Below, piece after piece: positions 1 to 8,004 of a DNA stretch of 64,000 nt. The DNA is from Ilumatobacteraceae bacterium. GTDB taxonomy: Bacteria > Actinomycetota > Acidimicrobiia > Acidimicrobiales > Ilumatobacteraceae. Each line of letters starts with the position of its first letter. Within the stretch, counting starts at the first letter, position 1. The notes under the pieces were generated by a model. The model saw only the letters and a program-made list of their open reading frames with translations. It searched no databases and had not been told where the DNA came from. Location of the stretch: positions 25,774-89,773 of the forward strand of contig JAHEKY010000002.1 of NCBI GenBank assembly GCA_024644465.1, written 5' to 3'. A program made the translations under genes and the position numbers.

Positions 1-750
1 CGGGTTGAGCTTGACGATCACGTCGAGATCGTGCTCGTCGACGAGGTGCTTCGTGATCGACTCGATCTCGTCGGGTGGACAACCGTGGAACGTCGACAGC
101 GTCACGCTCGTCGAGATCGTCGAGGGGATCTCGATGTCGGCGAACTCGGCGAACGTGCCGGTCGGGTCGGCGCGAATCGCCGGGCGGAGGCGTTCGATCT
201 CGTCGCTCGCGTCGTGCATCGCGCGGATGAATCCGGCGACCTTCTCGGAGCGGATGCCGGCGAGGTCGTACCCGACCGACATGTCGAAGACGTGCGGGCC
301 CGGGTCGCCGCCGACGAACTCGCGCAGCGGCTCCCACTGGCGCAGGATCTCGATGATCATCCACGCCTTGACGTACTCCTCGACGCTCTCGTGGACGAGC
401 AACTCCTGGCTCCACTCGATGTTGTAGCCGATCGTCTGCATGTCGATGCAGGGCCGCTGGATCACGAGGTCGTCGAGGACCTGCACCGTCTTCAGTTCGA
501 ACAGCCGGGATCCTCCGAGCCACGCGAGGACGATGTTCTGCGCCATCTGGCTGTGGGGGCCGGCGGCCGGCCCGATCGGCGTCGCCGCCGGCCGCCCGAG
601 GAACTCGAACGACAGGTCGACGTCGTCGCTCGGCTGCCAGAAGCGGGCGGTCGGAAGGTCGAAGATCCGCTTGCGGGTCGCCCATTCGTGGGCGACCCGC
701 CCGAGCAGCGTGCCCAACGACATCGGCGTGAGCGGCGGCGCAGACTCCAT
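1..750 (-). CDS. ygfK: YgfK-like oxidoreductase, N-terminal part
   Basis: The gene runs off the left edge, leaving the first 250 residues. They closely match the N-terminus of E. coli YgfK (called a putative selenate reductase subunit): TPIGPAAGPH at about residues 57-66, FELKTVQV at 84-91, and STFHGCPPDEIE near 225-236. This half of the family resembles a dihydroorotate/dihydropyrimidine dehydrogenase flavin barrel; the missing half normally carries the FAD/NAD and FeS domains. In E. coli ygfK lies beside ssnA and xdhD, and the same three families are together here, so a role as electron-transfer partner of the molybdenum hydroxylase is likely but inferred. ATG at 750 is the first start after a TTACA/TGTAA inverted repeat. 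Family assignment is secure; the substrate is unknown. Confidence 0.88.
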   Translation of the reverse strand, partial: MESAPPLTPMSLGTLLGRVAHEWATRKRIFDLPTARFWQPSDDVDLSFEFLGRPAATPIGPAAGPHSQMAQNIVLAWLGGSRLFELKTVQVLDDLVIQRPCIDMQTIGYNIEWSQELLVHESVEEYVKAWMIIEILRQWEPLREFVGGDPGPHVFDMSVGYDLAGIRSEKVAGFIRAMHDASDEIERLRPAIRADPTGTFAEFADIEIPSTISTSVTLSTFHGCPPDEIESITKHLVDEHDLDVIVKLNP

Positions 751-760
751 GCCCCGGACC

Positions 761-776
761 TTACAAAATGTAAAAG
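761..776 (-). promoter_or_regulatory. Operator-like motif upstream of ygfK
   Basis: The AT-rich palindrome TTACA-AAA-TGTAA sits 10 bases upstream of the ygfK start in otherwise GC-rich DNA. On the minus strand it reads TTTTACATTTTGTAA, and a related motif TTGACGTTTTGTTAA lies upstream of the first gene of the same operon near 6896-6910. The shared pattern is TTnACnTTTTGT. It could be the binding site of a dimeric regulator of this catabolic cluster; no regulator gene is in the window. Confidence 0.45.
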
Positions 777-833
777 CAGAGCGTCAATCAGCGACGGAGG
801 ACCGCACCGCCATCGCCATCGCCATCGCCCCGG

Positions 834-1907
834 TCAGGCGAGCGCAGCGTGGAGGCGGGCGGCCTGCTCGGCCGCCTTCGCCCTGACCTCGGCAGCATCG
901 ACGCGCGTCGCCACACCGTCGCGCAGCGCCGGCTCGCCGTCGATGTCGACGTCGATCGCCCTGATCGTCGGGGTGAACGCCACATGCCACGGTTCGATCG
1001 GCGCGTAGGACCACGTCACCCGGTCGTCGTGCGCCTCGGGGAACAGATCCCGACCCCGCTGCATCCACGACCATGCGTGGTCCGGGCCGGCATCGACGTC
1101 GTGCTCGCGCTGACGGACGTAGGCCAGCTGGAACTCTGCGAGCATGTCGGCACCGATGCCGTCCGTGCCGAGCGCGACCGGGTTGGCGAATCGCGCCGGG
1201 TTCGCGTACCCGACGGCGTTGTTCATGTTCGACCGCGGGTTGTGCACGATCGTGCCGTGCAGCGCGTGGCCGTCGGGCAGGTGCACGCCGTGGATCAGCA
1301 GCCAGTCGTCGCGGGTCAGGTCGCGGATCCGATCGGCGGCACCGACGTCGTCGACACCTTCCGCGACGTGGATGTGGACGCCGACGCCGTGCTTCGCCGC
1401 CAACTCCGCCGCGGCGGCGAGCGACTCGTCCGTGCAGGTGAACGCGGCGTGGACGCCGACCATGCCGTGCCGGCGAGGGTCACCGCGCTCAGCACACTCG
1501 TGGAGGTACCGGTCGTTCTCCGCCAGGCCCCGGGACGCGCCGCCGGCCCCGTGACGGTCGGTGATGCCGTAGCACGTGTTGACCCGAACGCCGACTTCGG
1601 CACACGCGTCGGCGATCACGGTCAAGGACCCCTCGATCGCCTTCGGCGACTCATGATGGTCGATGATCGCAGTGCACCCCGCCTCGAGCGCTTCCAGCGC
1701 GCCGAGCTTCGCCGACCACGCGAGCATGTCGAGATCGAGGGCGGTGTCGAGCCGCCACCAGATGTTCTCGAGGATCTCCAGGAAACTCGTCGGCTGCTTC
1801 GGCGGCGGCGGCATCCCGCGGGCCAACGTCGAGTACAGATGGTGATGCGCGCAGACCAGCCCCGCCGTCACCCCGTTCGTGTCGTTGGCCGGGCCGGGCA
1901 TCGTCAC
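834..1907 (-). CDS. ssnA: SsnA-type amidohydrolase / chlorohydrolase, short form
   Basis: A metal-dependent amidohydrolase of the SsnA/guanine-deaminase group. Visible features are CAHHHLYSTLARG near the N-terminus (HxH metal ligands at about residues 21-23), LENIWWRLDTALD, an IDHHESP segment, HIHVAEG, HNPRSNMNN and LGTDGIGADM with the metal-binding Asp. E. coli SsnA is about 442 residues; this one is about 357 and starts almost at the HxH strand, so the N-terminal beta-sandwich half-domain is missing and the C-terminal end is reduced. GTG at 1907 overlaps the upstream TGA by four bases (GTGA), giving translational coupling; ATG at 1901 and GTG at 1913 are alternatives. The proposed role is deamination or ring hydrolysis of an N-heterocycle in the ygfK-xdhD pathway; the substrate is unknown. 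Confidence 0.82.
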   Translation of the reverse strand: MTMPGPANDTNGVTAGLVCAHHHLYSTLARGMPPPPKQPTSFLEILENIWWRLDTALDLDMLAWSAKLGALEALEAGCTAIIDHHESPKAIEGSLTVIADACAEVGVRVNTCYGITDRHGAGGASRGLAENDRYLHECAERGDPRRHGMVGVHAAFTCTDESLAAAAELAAKHGVGVHIHVAEGVDDVGAADRIRDLTRDDWLLIHGVHLPDGHALHGTIVHNPRSNMNNAVGYANPARFANPVALGTDGIGADMLAEFQLAYVRQREHDVDAGPDHAWSWMQRGRDLFPEAHDDRVTWSYAPIEPWHVAFTPTIRAIDVDIDGEPALRDGVATRVDAAEVRAKAAEQAARLHAALA

Positions 1908-4561
1908 GTCCACGCGGTGGCGCGCTCGCGGTTGGCGACGTTGTGGATCGGCAGCTCGGTGTGCCACTCCCCCGTCTGAGCGCGAATGGCAGCGGCGACC
2001 GCCCCGGCGGTCGGTACGAGGCCGATCTCGCCGACACCCTTGATGCCGTACGGCGAGTCGGGCTGTGGGGACTCGACCAGGATCACCTCGACCGGCGGCA
2101 TGTCCTTCGGGCGGATGATGTCGAGGCTGCGCAGCGTCGTGTTGACCGGGAAGCCGGACTCGTCGCACGGGAACCCCTCGCTCAGCGCGTACCCGAGGCC
2201 CATGTGCACCGCGCCCTCGATCTGGCCCTCGCAGAGCATCGGGTTGACCGCCCGGCCGACGTCGTGCGCGGCGATGACGCGCTCGATCTCGCCGGTCTCG
2301 CCATCCATCACGACGACCTGTGCGGCGTAGCCGAACGTCGAGTGGATGATCGGGTTCTCGATGGCCGCGCCCGCCTCCTTCGCTGCGGCGATCTCGCCGA
2401 GCGAGTTCGTCCAGTCGACGCGGTACTCGCCCTCGTAGTCGACGCCGACCTTGCAGCCGTCCGCGCGCGCCGCCTCGCACGCCGCTTTCACCGAGCCCGC
2501 ACCCATCAGTGTGCCGCGACTGCCGGTCGTCTGCCCGGCACCCAGCTCACGGCTCGAGTCGACGAGGACGCGGATCCGCTCGGCGTCGAGGCCGAGTTCC
2601 TCGATGACGACCTGCTGCACGACGGTGTGGACGCCCTGTCCCATTTCGGTCCAGCAGTGGCGGACCTCGACCATCCCGTCGTCGCGGAACCGCAGGACCG
2701 CCTTGGCGACCTCCTTGAAGCCGTTGCCGAGCCCCGAGTTCTTCAGGCCGAGCCCCATCCCGACCGCGTTGCCGGCCGCGACCGCCGCGTCGTAGGCCGG
2801 CCGCACCGCGTCGAGACATGCCCGCGCGCCGAGGCAGCCGTCGTCCAACACCTGGCCGGGCCCCCAGGTGACACCCGGCGTGACGACGTTGCGGCTGCGC
2901 ATCTCCCATCCGCTGATGCCGACCTGTTCGGCGAGGCGATCGATCACCCCCTCCATCGCGAACTGTGCCTGGTTCGCACCGAAGCCACGGAACGCACCGC
3001 ACACGGCGTTGTTCGTCCTCGCCGCGATCGCCTCGACGTCCACATTCGGCACGACGTACGGCCCGGTCGCGTGACCGGCGGCGCGTTCCAGCACCTTCAT
3101 CCCGACGGATGCATACGGGCCGGAATCGCCGATCATCCGGACCCTGACCGCGGTCAGCGCGCCGTCGGCGTCGCAGCCGGCGGCGTACTCCATCCTGATC
3201 GGGTGCCGCTTCGGGTGCATCAACAGCGATTCCTCGCGTGACAGCGTGATCTTCACCGGTCGACCCGTGAGCCATGCCGCCAGCGCGGTGTGGGCCTGGT
3301 TCGACATGTCCTCCTTGCCACCGAACGCGCCGCCGTTCGACACCAGCTCGGTCGTGATCCGGTCGACCTCGACGCCAAGCATCGCGGCGATGTCGTTGCG
3401 GTCGTCCCAGATGCCCTGGCCACCTGAATACACGTGCAACGATGCGGGGACGTCGGCCTGCCCTGGCGCGTCGGCGTCGAGCGGCGCGTGCGTGCCGGCG
3501 GCCATGGTCGGCACCGCGAGCGTCGACTCCGGTTCGAGGAACGCGTGCTCGACGCGCTGGGTCTGGAATGTCTCGGTGATCGTGTGCGCCGACGCCGCGA
3601 GCGCGGCGTCGACATCACCGCGGGCGTAGGTCGATGTCGACAGCACGTTGCCGTCGAGCTCCCACACCGCCGGCTCGGCCTGGTGGATCACCCGCACGGG
3701 GTCGACCATCGGTTCGTGGACGTCGTACTCGACGGCGACGAGTTCAGCCGCGGCTCGGGCGGCCTGCCGCGAGTCGGCGACGACGACGGCGAGGACGTCG
3801 CCGAGGTAGGCGGTGCGTCCACCGACCGGGATCATCACCGGCCAGTCCTTGTGGATGATCCCGACGCGGCGTGCCGCGGGGATCGAGTCGGCGCCGAAGA
3901 CCGCCCGCACACCGGGGAGCGCGAGCGCCGCCGAGGGGTCGATCGACAGCACGTCGGCCCGGGCGTGGTCGGTGAGGCGCAGCGCCCCGTGGAGCATCCC
4001 GGTGACGGTCATGTCGTCGATGAAGTCGCGCCGGCCGACCGACAGCTCGCGCCCTTCGTACTTCGTGCCGCTCGCGCCGATGCCGCCGGGCCGCACCGCC
4101 ACCGGCACATCGCCCTGTGCGAGTGCCTCGACGGCGTCGAGGATCTTGATGTACCCGGTGCACCGGCAGAGGTGCGCTCCGAGATGGCGCGACGCCTGGT
4201 CGCGAGTCAGTTCGGCGCCGTTCTTGTCGATCAGCGCCTTCGTGCGCACGACGATGCCCGGCGTGCAGAAGCCGCACTGCAGCGCCCCGCACGCTGCGAA
4301 CGCCTCGGCCATCCGCTCGACCTCCGCCCCGTCGATGCCCTCCAGCGTGACGATGTCGGCGCCGGCCACCTTGTCCATCGGCGTCTGGCACGAGATCCGC
4401 GCCTTGCCGCCCATCAGCACGGTGCAGCACCCGCACTGCCCGGACGGCGAGCAGCCGTCCTTGGCCGACACGATCCCCAGTTCCTCGCGCAGCGCAGCGA
4501 GCAGATGGGGATGGTCGTCGCGGGCGGTGACCGCCTCGCCGTTGAGGTTGAACTCGACCAT
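1904..4561 (-). CDS. xdhD: Fused 2Fe-2S / molybdenum-binding xanthine-dehydrogenase-like hydroxylase
   Basis: 885 residues fusing the iron-sulfur and molybdopterin parts of the xanthine dehydrogenase family, as in E. coli XdhD and the so-called selenium-dependent XDHs. The N-terminal ferredoxin domain has CSPSGQCGCC near residues 37-46, then CGFCTPG and CRCTGY for the second cluster. The Mo domain shows GGAFGGKED, AVCGAFRGFGANQ and, near the C-terminus, GVGEIGL carrying the conserved catalytic Glu. There is no FAD domain and no separate FAD-subunit gene, so electrons must go elsewhere, plausibly to YgfK. It probably hydroxylates a purine or related heterocycle. Start ATG 4561 has a strong GAGGAGG site 7-8 bases upstream; longer in-frame extensions lack homology. 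It follows the nitrilase gene after 65 bases. Confidence 0.9.
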   Translation of the reverse strand: MVEFNLNGEAVTARDDHPHLLAALREELGIVSAKDGCSPSGQCGCCTVLMGGKARISCQTPMDKVAGADIVTLEGIDGAEVERMAEAFAACGALQCGFCTPGIVVRTKALIDKNGAELTRDQASRHLGAHLCRCTGYIKILDAVEALAQGDVPVAVRPGGIGASGTKYEGRELSVGRRDFIDDMTVTGMLHGALRLTDHARADVLSIDPSAALALPGVRAVFGADSIPAARRVGIIHKDWPVMIPVGGRTAYLGDVLAVVVADSRQAARAAAELVAVEYDVHEPMVDPVRVIHQAEPAVWELDGNVLSTSTYARGDVDAALAASAHTITETFQTQRVEHAFLEPESTLAVPTMAAGTHAPLDADAPGQADVPASLHVYSGGQGIWDDRNDIAAMLGVEVDRITTELVSNGGAFGGKEDMSNQAHTALAAWLTGRPVKITLSREESLLMHPKRHPIRMEYAAGCDADGALTAVRVRMIGDSGPYASVGMKVLERAAGHATGPYVVPNVDVEAIAARTNNAVCGAFRGFGANQAQFAMEGVIDRLAEQVGISGWEMRSRNVVTPGVTWGPGQVLDDGCLGARACLDAVRPAYDAAVAAGNAVGMGLGLKNSGLGNGFKEVAKAVLRFRDDGMVEVRHCWTEMGQGVHTVVQQVVIEELGLDAERIRVLVDSSRELGAGQTTGSRGTLMGAGSVKAACEAARADGCKVGVDYEGEYRVDWTNSLGEIAAAKEAGAAIENPIIHSTFGYAAQVVVMDGETGEIERVIAAHDVGRAVNPMLCEGQIEGAVHMGLGYALSEGFPCDESGFPVNTTLRSLDIIRPKDMPPVEVILVESPQPDSPYGIKGVGEIGLVPTAGAVAAAIRAQTGEWHTELPIHNVANRERATAWT

Positions 4562-4626
4562 CAGCGTCCTCCTCGTTCGATCATCGCGCGGTCGGCTTGC
4601 CAGGGCGAGGGGTTGCTCGGCCTGCG

Positions 4627-5610
4627 TCACGCATGGTCTGCCGCCGCAGGGTCTGCCTCGACGAGCGCCTGGGGACCCTCGGTCGACGTGATCAGGGTGT
4701 ACATCTCGGGCCGGCGGTAGCGGTCGAAGTCGAACAGTGTCTTCTTGTAGCGCTCGCACATGTCGAGGTCGCACGCCGCAATGACGAGTTCGTCGTCGAT
4801 CGTCGTGGCCTGGGCGACGATCTGCCCGGACGGGGCGATGATCGCCGTCTGCGCGAGCGATTCGACCCCCTCCTCGATGCCACCCTTGGCGACGCCGACG
4901 ACCCAGGTGCCGTTCTGGTAGGCGCCGGCCTGCATCACGAGGTGATTGTGGAATGCCTGGAGCGGGTTCTGCGACGGGTCCGGTGCGTAGTCGAGGGGTG
5001 TGTTGTAGCCGATGAGGATCATCTCGACACCCAGCAACCCCATGACGCGATACGTCTCCGGCCACCGACGGTCGTTGCAGATCGCCATCCCGAAGACGCC
5101 GCCGAACGCCTCGTGCACGCCGAACCCGTCCGGCGACTCCTCGAAGTACCGCCGCTCGAGGTGCTGGAACCGCCGCCACGGCTCGTGGCTCTCGTGGCCC
5201 GGGATGTGGACCTTGCGGTACGACCCGATCGTCTGACCTGCAGCGTCGACGAGGATCGACGTGTTGTAGCGGTGCCCGTCGTCGGTCAGCTCCGCGTAGC
5301 CGAGGTGGAACCCGATCCGCAGCCGGCGAGCCTCGTCGAACAGCGGCTGGGTGACCGGGCTCGGCATCTGGCGCTCGTAGTAGCTGTCGAGCTCGGTCGT
5401 GTCGCCGGCGATGCCGGACTCGTAGCCCTCGTCGAGGAACCACCGCGGGAAGAACGTCGTGAGGGCCAGTTCCGGGTACACGACGAGATCACAGCCGTGC
5501 TCGGCGGCGCGCCGCATCAACGCCAGCAGCCGTTCGACGACGTCTTCGCGGGGCTCGGCGCGGCCGATCGGGCCGAGCTGTGCGGCACCGACGACGATCT
5601 CGCGGGTCAT
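4627..5610 (-). CDS. Carbon-nitrogen hydrolase, N-carbamoyl-D-amino-acid hydrolase type
   Basis: 327 residues of the nitrilase superfamily. The Glu-Lys-Cys triad is visible: VYPELALTTFFPRW (Glu), SYRKVHIPGH (Lys) and MAICNDRRWPETYR (Cys). These blocks are those of N-carbamoyl-D-amino-acid amidohydrolases (about 304 residues), which release ammonia and CO2 from ureido acids. The start codon overlaps the stop of the preceding M20-type gene by four bases (ATGA), so the two are co-translated. In this operon the real substrate may be a ureido compound from purine or pyrimidine ring opening, not a D-amino-acid derivative; beta-ureidopropionase-like activity is an alternative. Confidence 0.85.
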   Translation of the reverse strand: MTREIVVGAAQLGPIGRAEPREDVVERLLALMRRAAEHGCDLVVYPELALTTFFPRWFLDEGYESGIAGDTTELDSYYERQMPSPVTQPLFDEARRLRIGFHLGYAELTDDGHRYNTSILVDAAGQTIGSYRKVHIPGHESHEPWRRFQHLERRYFEESPDGFGVHEAFGGVFGMAICNDRRWPETYRVMGLLGVEMILIGYNTPLDYAPDPSQNPLQAFHNHLVMQAGAYQNGTWVVGVAKGGIEEGVESLAQTAIIAPSGQIVAQATTIDDELVIAACDLDMCERYKKTLFDFDRYRRPEMYTLITSTEGPQALVEADPAAADHA

Positions 5611-6872
5611 CGCGCTGCTCCGTCGAACTCCGTGGTGGTCAGCCGGAGCATCGTCTGCAGAAGCACGTTGGCGCCCGCCGCCAGGTCGGCGGGCTCGGTG
5701 TACTCGGTGACGTTGTGGCTGATGCCGTTGACGCTCTTGGTGAAGATCATTCCGGTCGGGCAGATCCGGGCCAGCATCTGGGCGTCGTGGCCGGCGCCCG
5801 ACGGCAGACGACGGGAGGAGAGACCGAGGTCGCGCGCGCACCCCTCGACGACGGAGATCACCCGCTCGTCGAACTCGACCGGCTCGAAGCGGGCGACCGG
5901 GCGCAGCTCGACGTCGACACGTTCCGTCGCGGCCGCGTCGACGACGAAGTCGCGGAACCGCTGCTCTGCAGCTTGCAGGATCTGCTCGTCGGTGTTGCGG
6001 AGGTCGACGATCATCGTCGCCGTCGATGCCACGACGTTGACGAGGTTCGGCGTGAGCGTCAGTGATCCGACGGTGCCGACCTGCGTGCCGCCGAATTCGG
6101 TGGCGAGGTCGCGGACGAATGACGCGACCCGCGCCGCGACGAGGCCGGGGTCGCGCCGCAGGCGCATCGGCGTCGTGCCCGCGTGGCAGGACTGACCCGT
6201 CAACGTGACCTCGGTCCACGAGATCCCCTGCACGCCTTCGACGGCGCCGATCGTGATGTCCTCGTCCTCGAGGACGGGGCCCTGCTCGATGTGCAGTTCG
6301 ACGAACGCGTGCGGTGCGGCCGCTGGTACCGGGGCCGGGCCGCGATATCCGATCCGCTCGAGTTCCTCGCCGACGACGTCGCCGTCGGCCGACTCGATCA
6401 GCAGCGCGTCCTCGACCGGCATCCCGCCGACGTACACGAGGCTGCCGAGCATGTCGGGCTGGAACCGCGCCCCTTCCTCGTCGGTGAAGAAGCCCACGGC
6501 GAGCGGGCGGTGCAACTCGATCCCTGCGGCGAGGACGGTCTCGATGACCTCCAGCCCGGCGAGCACCCCGAGATTCCCGTCGTAGCGACCGCCGGTCGCG
6601 ACCGTGTCGATGTGCGACCCGGTCATGACCGGAGCCCGGCCCGACCGATGCGGCATCGTGCCGACGACGTTGCCGATGCCGTCGATCGAGATGTCGAGGC
6701 CGAGGTCGCGCATCCACGTCACGACGAGGTCCCGGCCGACCCGATCCTCGTCGGTCAGCGCCAGCCGCGCGCACCCCGTCGTGCCCTCGATCGCGCCGAT
6801 CTCGCCGAGTTCGAACAGCCGCTGCACCAGGCGATCGACATCGATGGCCAACGCGAGGTCGGGGGTCGTCAC
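5607..6872 (-). CDS. M20-family Zn hydrolase: N-carbamoyl-L-amino-acid hydrolase / allantoate amidohydrolase
   Basis: 421 residues of the hydantoinase/carbamoylase M20 family. Metal ligands appear in order: TGSHIDTVATGGRYDGNLGV (His and bridging Asp), FTDEEGARF (Glu-Glu), VELHIEQGPVLE (His) and a C-terminal SGAGHDAQ followed by ISHNVTEYT. The dimerisation-domain segment LTGQSCHAGTTPM carries the Gly-x-x-x-His-Ala substrate loop. It cleaves an N-carbamoyl or ureido group; allantoate, ureidoglycolate and carbamoyl-amino acids all fit. It is the first gene of the minus-strand operon. GTG 6872 is chosen because it lies 7 bases after a -10 hexamer and starts the homologous region; the upstream ATG at 6920 lies beyond the promoter elements and is unlikely. 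Confidence 0.87.
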   Translation of the reverse strand: MTTPDLALAIDVDRLVQRLFELGEIGAIEGTTGCARLALTDEDRVGRDLVVTWMRDLGLDISIDGIGNVVGTMPHRSGRAPVMTGSHIDTVATGGRYDGNLGVLAGLEVIETVLAAGIELHRPLAVGFFTDEEGARFQPDMLGSLVYVGGMPVEDALLIESADGDVVGEELERIGYRGPAPVPAAAPHAFVELHIEQGPVLEDEDITIGAVEGVQGISWTEVTLTGQSCHAGTTPMRLRRDPGLVAARVASFVRDLATEFGGTQVGTVGSLTLTPNLVNVVASTATMIVDLRNTDEQILQAAEQRFRDFVVDAAATERVDVELRPVARFEPVEFDERVISVVEGCARDLGLSSRRLPSGAGHDAQMLARICPTGMIFTKSVNGISHNVTEYTEPADLAAGANVLLQTMLRLTTTEFDGAAR

Positions 6873-6879
6873 CTGCGTG

Positions 6880-6910
6880 AGAATAGCAGCGCCGCTTAAC
6901 AAAACGTCAA
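6880..6910 (-). promoter_or_regulatory. Promoter of the catabolic operon, probably leaderless
   Basis: On the minus strand TTGACG (6910-6905), a 19-base spacer and TATTCT (6885-6880) form a sigma-70-type promoter. Only seven bases separate the -10 from GTG 6872, so transcription should begin at or one base before the start codon, and no Shine-Dalgarno sequence fits in between. The -35 is embedded in TTGACGTTTTGTTAA, related to the motif before ygfK at 761-776, so a bound regulator would compete with RNA polymerase. Confidence 0.55.
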
Positions 6911-6997
6911 GTTGCAGCACTCCACTCCGGGTCGGCCGCGGACCGGTGCCGCGCGACCCGCACGACCGCTGGGCCGGCCGGTCGGTACGCTCTGCGC

Positions 6998-7240
6998 ATG
7001 CCGGACGCCCGCCTCGAAATGCTCGTCGAGCCCTTTCGCGAGAACGCGCCCGGCCCCCACGTCACCGCTGTGGTCGATGCTGCGGCCGCCGCCGGCTTCG
7101 ACGTCGACATGGGGCCGTTCGCGACCACGGTGACCGCGGACCTCGACGCGCTCGTCGACGCCGCCGGCTCGATGCTCCGCGCGGGCTTCGAAGCGGGCGC
7201 GACGTCGATCCAGTTCCGCCTCGAACGCGACGACCGCTGA
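6998..7240 (+). CDS. Thiamine-binding (MTH1187/YkoF-like) small protein
   Basis: 80 residues resembling the MTH1187/DUF77 thiamine-binding family: LVEPFRENAPGPHVTAVVDA, then VDMGPFATTVTADLDALVDA, and a C-terminal amphipathic helix and strand. Family members are about 90-100 residues and fold as small ferredoxin-like dimers or tetramers that bind thiamine-like ligands in the cytoplasm. It stands alone on the plus strand between two minus-strand units, and its stop lies one base from the convergent methyltransferase gene. No ligand can be assigned. Confidence 0.68.
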   Translation: MPDARLEMLVEPFRENAPGPHVTAVVDAAAAAGFDVDMGPFATTVTADLDALVDAAGSMLRAGFEAGATSIQFRLERDDR

Positions 7241-7241
7241 A

Positions 7242-7895
7242 TCAGTCGACACGGGTCAGAACCCGCAGCGACCCGGTCGCGGACGCGAGCCGGAACCGCC
7301 CCGATTCGAGCGCCGGCCGGAAGATCTGTTCATACGGCGGTCGGCCACCGTCGGCCGGGTCCGGGAAGACGTCGTGAATCGCGAGCGTGCCCCCGATCGC
7401 GACGTGCGGTGTCCACCCCTCGTAGTCGAGGCGCGCCGGCAGTTCCCCGTGGCCGCCGTCGATGAACAGGAAGGCGAGCGGCGTCGTCCAGGTCGCCGCC
7501 ACCACGTGCGACCGCCCGACGATCGCGACGACCGCGTCTTCGAGGTCGGCGTCGTGGATCACGGCACGGAAGAACGGCAGCGTGTCCATCTTGCCCGTCC
7601 GCGCGTCGACGACCGACGTGTCGTGATGTTCCCATCCCGCCTGGTTCTCCTCCGAGCCCCGGTGATGGTCGACGGCGAAGACGACGGTGCCGGCATGCTC
7701 GGCGACGTCGCCCAGCCAGACCGTCGAGCGGCCGCAGTACGAGCCGACCTCGAGCAGCGGCGCTCCGGGAACGGTGGCGGCCGCATCGCGCGCCGCAGCC
7801 CAGAGCGCGTCGCCCTCGAGTTCCGGCATGAACCCCCTCGTCGCCAACGCGATCGAGCGACGCTCGTCGTCCAGGCCGGCGCGTTCGTCGCTCAC
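7242..7895 (-). CDS. Class I SAM-dependent methyltransferase
   Basis: 217 residues with a Rossmann methyltransferase core: LLEVGSYCGRSTVWLG (motif I, SAM-binding glycine loop, near residues 45-60), VFAVDHHRGSEENQAGW (acidic loop after strand 2), and AFLFIDGGHGELPARLD (motif IV region with a metal-type Asp and His). The FIDGGH block resembles Methyltransf_24 and cephalosporin-hydroxylase-like families. The acceptor is unknown. Monocistronic; ends one base from the thiamine-binding gene. Confidence 0.75.
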   Translation of the reverse strand: MSDERAGLDDERRSIALATRGFMPELEGDALWAAARDAAATVPGAPLLEVGSYCGRSTVWLGDVAEHAGTVVFAVDHHRGSEENQAGWEHHDTSVVDARTGKMDTLPFFRAVIHDADLEDAVVAIVGRSHVVAATWTTPLAFLFIDGGHGELPARLDYEGWTPHVAIGGTLAIHDVFPDPADGGRPPYEQIFRPALESGRFRLASATGSLRVLTRVD

Positions 7896-8004
7896 CGGTG
7901 ATGCCTCTCGGGCGCGGTGGTCGGCCCTGCGGTCACGGACAGGACTCTAGATTCGGGCCATCGTGGTGACCGATTCGCGGGAGTCCGTGGCAACATGACG
8001 CTGC

